From contig DVOV01000210.1 in the NCBI GenBank assembly GCA_018713375.1, forward strand, positions 1 to 34,255: DNA of 34,255 nt. The letters are read 5' to 3'. Source of the DNA: Candidatus Scatomorpha stercorigallinarum (GTDB lineage Bacteria; Bacillota_A; Clostridia; Oscillospirales; Oscillospiraceae). Positions 28,605-34,255 of this stretch are shown one piece after another. Under the pieces are notes generated by a model. It was not told the DNA's origin. It worked only from the letters and a program-made list of their open reading frames with translations, and did not search any database. Each line of letters starts with the position of its first letter. Within the stretch, counting starts at the first letter, position 1. The position numbers and the translations under genes are program-made.

Positions 28605-31358
28605 TCACTTACCTGCGGCCAGGCCCTTTTTGACGATGCGCACCTGGCGCTTGGCGGCGTAGGGCAAAATGGCCTTGAACTTGTCCTCGGCGGGGATCAT
28701 GCGGCTGTTCTCCGGGCGCGTGCGCTTGAGGTGGATGGCGTCGAACTCGCACTTCGTGGTGCAGACGCCGCAGCCGATGCACTTGTTGGGGTCCACCACG
28801 CTGCGCCCGCAGCTCAGGCAGCGGGAGGCCTCGGCCCTGATCTGCTCGGGCGTGAAGGTCACGCGCTCGTCCTGCATGGTGAGCACCTTCGCCGGGTCTA
28901 CGGCGGCCTTCGCGCGCGGCGGCTTGCGGAAGCTGTCCGTGGGCAGGGCGATGTTCTGCTTGTCCAGCTCCTTGAACTCGCGCAGGTTGCGGTGTATGGT
29001 CAGGGACTGCCCCTCGTTCACAAAGCGGTGGATGGACACGGCGCCCTCGCGGCCCGTGGCTATGGCGTCTATGGTGTACATCGGCCCGGTGGCGCAGTCG
29101 CCGCCCACAAAAATGTCCGGCTCCGCCGTCTGGAAGGTCACGCGGTCGTGGGCGATCAGCGTCCCGTCCGCCGTCTCGGCCGCGGTGCCGGCGAGCAGGG
29201 CGCCGTAATCGGAGCGCTGGCCTATCGCCACAAGCACGTTGGAGCAGCTAACGGTCATGGTCTCGTTCTCGTCGTACACGGGCGCGAAGCGGCCGGCGGC
29301 GTCGCGCACGGAAAGGCAGCGCATCAGCTCTATGCCGGTGACCTTGCCGCCCTCGCCGAGTATGGCCTTCGGCGCCCAGCCGTTGTTGATGACGACGCCG
29401 TCGGCCAGTCCGGCCTCCTTCTCGTCGGGGACGGTGGGCATTTCCTCATCCTTTTCAAGGCAGTAGATGTTCACGCTGCCGTTTCCGAGCCGGAGCGCGG
29501 CGCGCGCCACGTCTATGGCCGCGTTGCCGCCGCCTATGACCACCGTGTCGCCCTCAAGGGCGGTGACGGAGCCGCCGTTCACCCCACGCAGGAAGTCGAG
29601 CCCGCCGAGGACGCCGCCGAGCTCCTCGCCCGGGATGTTCAGCCTGGCCGCCCGCTGCAGCCCGACGGCCACATAGAAGGCCCTGAAGCCCTCCTCGCGC
29701 AGCTGCTGGATGGTGATATCCTTGCCGACCTCCACTCCGCAGCGGAATTCCACGCCCATCTCGCGCAGGACGTCTATCTCTGAGTTCACGACCGCCTTGT
29801 CCACCCGGAAGCCCGGTATGCCGTTCACCAGCATGCCCCCGGGGGCGGCCTCGCGCTCGAATACCACCGGGCTGTAGCCCTCTATCGCGAGGAAATAGGC
29901 GCAGGACATGCCCGCCGGGCCGGAACCGATGATGGCAACCTTCTGCTCAAAGCGCTCGTGCGTGCAGGAGTTCATGGCGGGGACATAGCGGTGCTCGGCC
30001 TTCAGGTCCTGCTCGGCGATGAATTTCTTGATCTCGTCGATGGCCAGGGCCTCGTCCACCGTGCCGCGGGTGCAGGCGTCCTCGCAGTATTTGCGGCAGA
30101 TGCTGCCGCAGACGGCCGGGAAGGGGTTGTCCTTCTTTATGAGCTTGAGCGCGTCGGCGTACCGGCCGTCGCCGGCCATCTTTATGTAGCCCTGGATGGC
30201 GATGTGCGCGGGGCACGCGACCTTGCAGGGGGCCGTGCCGGTGGGCCAGGTCTGGATGGAGCCGTTTTCGTTTTTATAGTTCTTGTTCCAGTGCTCCTCG
30301 CCCCACTTCGTATCATCCGGCAGCTCGTGGCGCGGGTACTCGACCGGCCCGGACGTGGTGCAGAGCTTCTGGCCCAGCCGCACGGCGCCGGCGGGGCAGG
30401 TCTCCACGCATTTGCCGCAGGCGACGCACTTTTCCGGGTCGCTCTCCGCCACATAGGCCGAGGCGGACATGTTCGGCGTGTTGAAGAGCTGCGAGGTGCG
30501 CAGCGCGTTGCAGACGCCCACGGCGCAGTTGCAGATGCCGAATATCTTCTCCTCGCCGTCGATGTTCGTCACCTGGTGGACATATCCGCGCTCCTCGGCC
30601 TGCTGCAATATGGTCAGGGCCTCCTCGCGCGTTATCTTGCGCGCCTTCCCCGTCTCGAGCATATAGTCGGCGAAGTCGCCCACGCCGATGCACCATTCGG
30701 CCTCTATGTCGCCGGAGCCCTCGCCACGGATGCGCTGCTGCTTGCGGCAGGAACATACGCCCACCACCAGCTGCCCGTCGTATTTGTCGAGCCAGTGGGA
30801 TATGTGCTCTATGTCCAGGGACTTGCTCTCCGCCGGTATCGCCTGCTCCACGGGTATCACGTGCATGCCGATGCCCGCGCCGCCGGGCGGCACCAGCTCC
30901 GTCACGCCCACCAGCGGCAGATAGGCCATGCGCTCGAAGAAATTGGCAACCCGCGGGTCGTTGTCCGCAAGGTCCGGGTGCATCATCATGATCTCCGCGC
31001 TGCCGGGGACGAACATATCCAGCACCCAGCGCTTCTCATGCTCCGGGTTCTTCCCGTCGAGGTTCTCCCAGTGGTACTCGATGAGGCCCACCGTGGCCGC
31101 CACGGTCAGTATCTCCTCCAGTTCCTGCTCGCTTTTGCCGGTCTTTTTCACCAGCTGGGCCGTGGTGACGGGCTTGCGCTTGTCCATGCAGAGCAGCACG
31201 TCCAGCACGTCGTCCCCGCGCTCGCCGCAGGCGTCGATCCCCGCGCTCACGCCCCAGAATTCCGGCGAGGCCTCCGTCAGCTTTTCCTGGCCGAGCAGCA
31301 CCGCCTTGCGGTCGGTTATCTTCTTGCCCAGCCGGGCGATCTTCTCTTCCCTTGTCAT
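28605..31358 (-). CDS. multi-domain Fe-S flavoprotein, GltD/NfnB-like oxidoreductase
   Basis: A 917-residue protein. Residues about 50-100 look like a winged-helix or similar helical domain. A Cys region follows (C202, C204, C223, C276, C278, C283). Then a [4Fe-4S] ferredoxin-type motif CVACGKCVETCP (311-322), and a GltD-type Fer4_20 domain with C378, C382, C417, C421, C425, C429. FAD binding is at GSGPAG (478-483), NAD(P) binding at GGGNAAID (609-616), and a second cluster region has C847/C850 and CIGCGVCTTKC (860-870). The C-terminal half resembles the NADPH-ferredoxin units of GltD and NfnB. The partner and substrate are unknown. It forms an operon with hypA and is divergent from a GntR regulator. 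Confidence 0.88.
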   Translation of the reverse strand: MTREEKIARLGKKITDRKAVLLGQEKLTEASPEFWGVSAGIDACGERGDDVLDVLLCMDKRKPVTTAQLVKKTGKSEQELEEILTVAATVGLIEYHWENLDGKNPEHEKRWVLDMFVPGSAEIMMMHPDLADNDPRVANFFERMAYLPLVGVTELVPPGGAGIGMHVIPVEQAIPAESKSLDIEHISHWLDKYDGQLVVGVCSCRKQQRIRGEGSGDIEAEWCIGVGDFADYMLETGKARKITREEALTILQQAEERGYVHQVTNIDGEEKIFGICNCAVGVCNALRTSQLFNTPNMSASAYVAESDPEKCVACGKCVETCPAGAVRLGQKLCTTSGPVEYPRHELPDDTKWGEEHWNKNYKNENGSIQTWPTGTAPCKVACPAHIAIQGYIKMAGDGRYADALKLIKKDNPFPAVCGSICRKYCEDACTRGTVDEALAIDEIKKFIAEQDLKAEHRYVPAMNSCTHERFEQKVAIIGSGPAGMSCAYFLAIEGYSPVVFEREAAPGGMLVNGIPGFRVDKAVVNSEIDVLREMGVEFRCGVEVGKDITIQQLREEGFRAFYVAVGLQRAARLNIPGEELGGVLGGLDFLRGVNGGSVTALEGDTVVIGGGNAAIDVARAALRLGNGSVNIYCLEKDEEMPTVPDEKEAGLADGVVINNGWAPKAILGEGGKVTGIELMRCLSVRDAAGRFAPVYDENETMTVSCSNVLVAIGQRSDYGALLAGTAAETADGTLIAHDRVTFQTAEPDIFVGGDCATGPMYTIDAIATGREGAVSIHRFVNEGQSLTIHRNLREFKELDKQNIALPTDSFRKPPRAKAAVDPAKVLTMQDERVTFTPEQIRAEASRCLSCGRSVVDPNKCIGCGVCTTKCEFDAIHLKRTRPENSRMIPAEDKFKAILPYAAKRQVRIVKKGLAAGK

Positions 31359-31406
31359 TTGGGCGCCTCCCTGTTATCGATTTTACTTGACAGGACTTCC
31401 GTCGCT

Positions 31407-31419
31407 GTGATTAAATCAC
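31407..31419. promoter_or_regulatory. FadR/GntR operator 1
   Basis: GTGAT-TAA-ATCAC, a 13-bp palindrome just downstream of the -10 of the flavoprotein promoter on the minus strand. It shares arms with the site at 31497-31509. Confidence 0.8.
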
Positions 31420-31428
31420 CTTGTCATT

Positions 31429-31457
31429 AAGATATCGTAACACCGGGAAAATTGCAA
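31429..31457 (-). promoter_or_regulatory. promoter of the flavoprotein-hypA operon
   Basis: On the minus strand TTGCAA (31457-31452) and TATCTT (31434-31429) are 17 bp apart. Operator 1 would sit at the start site. Confidence 0.65.
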
Positions 31458-31496
31458 CCTTTTCTTTTGCCGCGGCGGCAGTTTTTGCCGGTACTC

Positions 31497-31509
31497 GTGA
31501 TCAGATCAC
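31497..31509. promoter_or_regulatory. FadR/GntR operator 2
   Basis: GTGAT-CAG-ATCAC, 22 bp before the start of the GntR gene. Its arms are identical to those of operator 1, and the centres are 90 bp apart. It probably mediates autorepression. Confidence 0.8.
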
Positions 31510-31530
31510 AGCCACCAGGGAGGCAGGCAC

Positions 31531-32253
31531 ATGAAATTCGAAGCCATCAGCGCGCCCACCATCAACGAGCTGTTCGAGACGAAGCTGCAGGACATGATCC
31601 TCTCCGGCGAGCTCGCCATCGGCGAGAAGCTGCCCACCGAGCAGGAACTGGCGGACGCCATGCACATCAGCAAGAGCACGGTGCACAACGGCATCAAGAG
31701 CCTGGAGCGCAAGGGCTTCCTGCGCGTGACGCCGCGCCACGGCGTACACGTGGCCAACTATCCGGAGACGGGCAACCTGGACACGCTGGTGGCCCTGCTG
31801 AAGCACAACGGCGACCGCCTCGACAGGCAGATGGTGAAGTCCATCCTCGAGTTCCGCGAGAGCGTGGAGGGCGCCTCCGCGCGGATGCTCGCGCAGCGCC
31901 ACAGCGCGGGGCACATCCTGCGGCTGCGGATGTACATCGACGCTTTCCGCCGCGCCGCCGTGCTCGGCGCCGGGGACGAAGAGCTGGCGGAGGCGCTCTT
32001 CCAGTACCACCGCTACATCGCCCTCAGCTCCGGCAACACCGTGCTGCCGATGGTGCACAACGCCTTCCACGACGTGGGCGTCGCCTTCTGGCGCATGTGG
32101 ATACGCCAGACCGGCGCGGAAAACGCCGCCGCCTTCCTCGAGGGCTTCACAGCCTGCATCGCCGGCGGGGACGGCGAGGGCGCCATGCGCCTCTACCGCG
32201 AGGGCGCGGAGCGCTTCCTGCGCGAGGCCTTCCCCGCCACGGCGGAGGTTTGA
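31531..32253 (+). CDS. GntR-family (FadR/FCD) transcriptional regulator
   Basis: A 240-residue regulator. The N-terminal winged helix is typical GntR: LQDMILSGELAIGEKLPTEQELADAMHISKSTVHNGIKSLERKGFL (residues about 18-63), ending in the wing RVTPRHGVHVAN. The C-terminal FCD-type all-helical domain (about 95-235) contains FRESVEGASARMLA, EALFQYHRYIALSSGN and a late His-containing helix. FCD domains sense small carboxylic acids, often with a metal. It starts at an ATG after GGGAGG and is divergent from the flavoprotein-hypA operon. The two 13-bp palindromes between them are the probable binding sites. Confidence 0.93.
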   Translation: MKFEAISAPTINELFETKLQDMILSGELAIGEKLPTEQELADAMHISKSTVHNGIKSLERKGFLRVTPRHGVHVANYPETGNLDTLVALLKHNGDRLDRQMVKSILEFRESVEGASARMLAQRHSAGHILRLRMYIDAFRRAAVLGAGDEELAEALFQYHRYIALSSGNTVLPMVHNAFHDVGVAFWRMWIRQTGAENAAAFLEGFTACIAGGDGEGAMRLYREGAERFLREAFPATAEV

Positions 32254-32260
32254 GCGCGGC

Positions 32261-32286
32261 CGCCCCGGGAGACCGGGGCGTTTTTT
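32261..32286 (+). terminator. Rho-independent terminator after the GntR gene
   Basis: Stem CGCCCCGG/CCGGGGCG (32261-32268 / 32273-32280) with loop GAGA, followed by six T. Confidence 0.97.
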
Positions 32287-32348
32287 CGCCTGCGGGCATT
32301 CTTTTTTTGAATTATCCGTAAACCAGACTTTTTATTTGCAAAGAGTTA

Positions 32349-32357
32349 TGGTATAAT
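32349..32357 (+). promoter_or_regulatory. extended -10 promoter of glgA
   Basis: TGG precedes a perfect TATAAT (32352-32357), an extended -10 element; no good -35 is visible at the right distance. About 98 nt of leader follows, with a possible GCAGC/GCTGC hairpin. Confidence 0.65.
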
Positions 32358-32455
32358 GCAGCTCGTGGCGCGGGAAGCCGCTGCAAGAGGAGCAGCGCCC
32401 CGCCGCCCGCTGTCATTGTAACGAACGATCATGATATCCGAAAGGAAGACCCGTA

Positions 32456-34255
32456 ATGCCAAAAAAGAAGACCGATACCCCTGTGAACGACGCGGCGCTC
32501 GGCAACGCCCCCGCCGCCGGGGCGGAGAAGGAAGCCCCCGCCGCCAAAAAGGCCCCCGCCCGCAAGAGCGCCTCCACGGCGAAAAAGGCCCCCGCCGAGA
32601 ATGCTACCACCGAGAAGGCTGCCGCCGCCGAGAAGGCTGCCGCGGAGAAGGAGCCCGCCCCGGCCGCCAGGAAGGCCGCGTCCACGGCGAAAAAGTCTGC
32701 CTCCGCCGGCAAGGCCGCGTCCACGGCAAAAAAGGCCGCTTCCACCACCCGCCGCACCTCCACAAAGAAGGCCGCCGCGCCGGCCGCTGAGGAAACCGCG
32801 CCCGCGGCTGAAGCCGCCGCCCCGGCAGCCGATGTCGCCGCCCCTGTGGTAGAAGTTATTGCACCCGTAATCGAGGAAGCCGCCCCGGTCGCTGAGGAAA
32901 CCGCCCCCGCCGCCGAGGAAGCCGCCCCCGTGGCCGAGGAAGCCGCCCCCGTGGCCGAGGAATCCGCCCCCGTGGCCGAGGAATCCGCCCCCGTGGCCGA
33001 GGAAACCGCCCCCGTCGTCGAGGAGGCCGCCCCCGTCGTCGAGGAGGCCGCCCCCGTGGCCGAGGAAACCGCGCCGGGCTATGAGATGGCCAACCTGCCG
33101 CGCAGGAGCGTCGCCTTCATCGGCTCGGAGTGCCACCCCTTCGTCAAGACGGGCGGCCTGGGCGACGTGATGTACGCCCTGCCGCGCGAGCTCGTGCGCC
33201 TCAACTGCGACGTGCGCGTGATACTGCCCCGCTACGCCTGCATCCCCCAGGAGTATCAGGACAAGATGGTCTACCGCGGCGAATTCTACATGGACCTTGG
33301 CCGCACGGGCCGCAGCTATTACGTCGGCATCATGGAGTACATCTGCGACGGCGTCGTCTATGACTTCATCGACAACCAGGAGTTCTTCTCCAGCGGCCGG
33401 CCCTACACCAACCTGGTGGACGACATCCCCCGCTACTGCTTCTTCAGCAAGGCGGCGCTGGCGGCGCTCAACTACATGGACTGGATACCGGACATCGTCC
33501 ACTGCCACGACTGGCAGGCGGCGCTGGTGCCCATTTACCTGCGCACGCTCTTCAAGGACACGCCCGTGGGCCGCGCGAAGAGCATACTCACCATACACAA
33601 CCTGCGCTTCCAGGGCGTGTACAACATCCCCACCATCAAGTACTGGACGGGCCTGCCCGACGAGGTGTTCAACATGGGCGCGCTGCAGCAGGACTGGGTG
33701 GACGCCAACCTGCTCAAGGGCGGCCTCGCCTACGCCGACCGCATAACCACCGTCAGCCACACTTACGCCGGCGAGATACAGACGCCCGCTTACGGCGAGC
33801 GCCTGGACGCGCACCTGCGCTATCACAGCTGGAAGCTGCGCGGCATCGTCAACGGCATCGACTACGGCATGTGGGACCCGCAGACGGACCCCGCCCTGGC
33901 GGAGAATTACGGCCTCGGCAACGTGCTCGAGCACAAGATGGCCAACAAGCGCGCCCTGCAGCGCGAGCTCGGCCTGCAGGAGGACGAGGGCAAATTCGTC
34001 ATCGGCCTGGTCTCCCGCCTGACCAACCAGAAGGGCCTCGACCTCGTCAGCGCCATCATGCCGCAGATACTCGACGGCAACACGCAGATGGTCGTCCTCG
34101 GCACCGGCGACCATGAGTATGAGGACACCTTCCGCTACTACGAAAACACCCACCGCGGCACCTTCAGCGCCTGCATCCAGTACGACGAGGGCCGCGCCCA
34201 CCGCATATACGCCGGCGCGGACGTGGTGCTGGTGCCCAGCCGCTTCGAGCCCTGC
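32456..34255 (+). CDS. glgA: glycogen synthase with long low-complexity N-terminal extension (partial)
   Basis: The first 600 codons of a GT5 starch/glycogen synthase that adds ADP-glucose to glycogen; the 3' end lies beyond the window. The catalytic domain starts near residue 216 with VAFIGSECHPFVKTGGLGDV, where K231 starts the ADP-glucose motif, followed by DWQAALVPIYLR, TIHNLRFQG and later VSRLTNQKGLDL. Before it lie about 110 residues rich in Lys and Ala, with three STAKK units, and then ten seven-residue units of the APVAEEA type (136-205). Normal GlgA starts directly at the catalytic domain. The ATG at 32456 has AAAGGAAG upstream and the frame is continuous, so the extension is part of the gene. 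Confidence 0.93.
   Translation, partial: MPKKKTDTPVNDAALGNAPAAGAEKEAPAAKKAPARKSASTAKKAPAENATTEKAAAAEKAAAEKEPAPAARKAASTAKKSASAGKAASTAKKAASTTRRTSTKKAAAPAAEETAPAAEAAAPAADVAAPVVEVIAPVIEEAAPVAEETAPAAEEAAPVAEEAAPVAEESAPVAEESAPVAEETAPVVEEAAPVVEEAAPVAEETAPGYEMANLPRRSVAFIGSECHPFVKTGGLGDVMYALPRELVRLNCDVRVILPRYACIPQEYQDKMVYRGEFYMDLGRTGRSYYVGIMEYICDGVVYDFIDNQEFFSSGRPYTNLVDDIPRYCFFSKAALAALNYMDWIPDIVHCHDWQAALVPIYLRTLFKDTPVGRAKSILTIHNLRFQGVYNIPTIKYWTGLPDEVFNMGALQQDWVDANLLKGGLAYADRITTVSHTYAGEIQTPAYGERLDAHLRYHSWKLRGIVNGIDYGMWDPQTDPALAENYGLGNVLEHKMANKRALQRELGLQEDEGKFVIGLVSRLTNQKGLDLVSAIMPQILDGNTQMVVLGTGDHEYEDTFRYYENTHRGTFSACIQYDEGRAHRIYAGADVVLVPSRFEPC
32861..33070 (+). repeat. ten 21-bp tandem units coding APVAEEX
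   Basis: Ten consecutive in-frame 21-bp units encode seven-residue repeats with the pattern A-P-V-A/V-E-E-A/S/T. Several units are nearly identical at DNA level (GCCCCCGTGGCCGAGGAA), so the number may vary between strains by slippage. Confidence 0.92.

Noticed and set aside
28251..31430. Two long plus-strand open frames (510 and 490 codons) opposite the flavoprotein
   Set aside because: They mirror the flavoprotein and hypA genes and show no domain; the minus-strand gene has many conserved motifs.
32429..34201. Minus-strand 590-codon frame with Gly-rich repeats
   Set aside because: Its GGGFLGH repeats are the antisense of the APVAEEX repeats of glgA; there is no ribosome site or family match.

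Overview
The window reads as a chromosomal segment of a GC-rich, endospore-forming anaerobic member of the Clostridia. A complete spoIIIAA-AH operon shows sporulation. The minimal sufC-sufB pair, the HisZ-dependent short HisG, L-cysteine desulfidase, the group III-like phosphofructokinase and the ferredoxin-rich flavoprotein fit an anaerobic Firmicute. The family (Oscillospiraceae-like or similar) is inference. I see no tRNA, rRNA, transposase, phage gene or CRISPR array.

Layout. (1) 1-4520: minus-strand histidine operon hisZ-hisG-hisD-hisC-hisB (hisB cut by the window edge), behind a good promoter whose -10 lies inside an inverted repeat. (2) 4526-6032: a SLOG/DUF1273 gene (minus), then an FMN riboswitch with terminator controlling the riboflavin transporter gene ribU (plus). 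(3) 6033-6782: a 750-bp gene-free convergent gap filled with hairpins and one copy of a dispersed repeat. (4) 6783-18481: a long minus-strand run of core genes: spoIIIAA-AH, yceD-rpmF with a consensus promoter, a PDZ/radical-SAM DUF512 protein, der, plsY, sufC, sufB and a phosphofructokinase. (5) 18584-19716: an unknown membrane protein and a GNAT acetyltransferase (plus). (6) 19717-20251: a second convergent gap with the second repeat copy and more hairpins. (7) 20252-22124: a BlaI/M56-peptidase pair under a long inverted-repeat operator. (8) 22349-25920: L-cysteine desulfidase, then a flavodoxin / DUF362 / TetR cluster whose promoter carries two near-identical palindromes. (9) 25965-28157: iron alcohol dehydrogenase (minus), then an ABM monooxygenase-like gene and ogt (plus). 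(10) 28257-32253: HypA-like zinc protein and a 917-residue multi-cluster flavoprotein (minus), divergent from a GntR/FadR regulator, with two matching 13-bp palindromes between them. (11) 32456-34255: glycogen synthase (cut by the window end) with a 210-residue low-complexity N-terminal extension.

The most unusual signal is the pair of convergent gaps. Both carry the same 86-bp plus 27-bp conserved segments in the same orientation, and both contain strings of short GC-rich stems, most with three-base loops, reaching to the flanking stop codons. Next in interest are the flavoprotein-HypA-GntR module with its operators, the glycogen synthase extension, the sensor-like peptidase lacking a recognisable penicillin-binding domain, and a SpoIIIAG about half the usual length.
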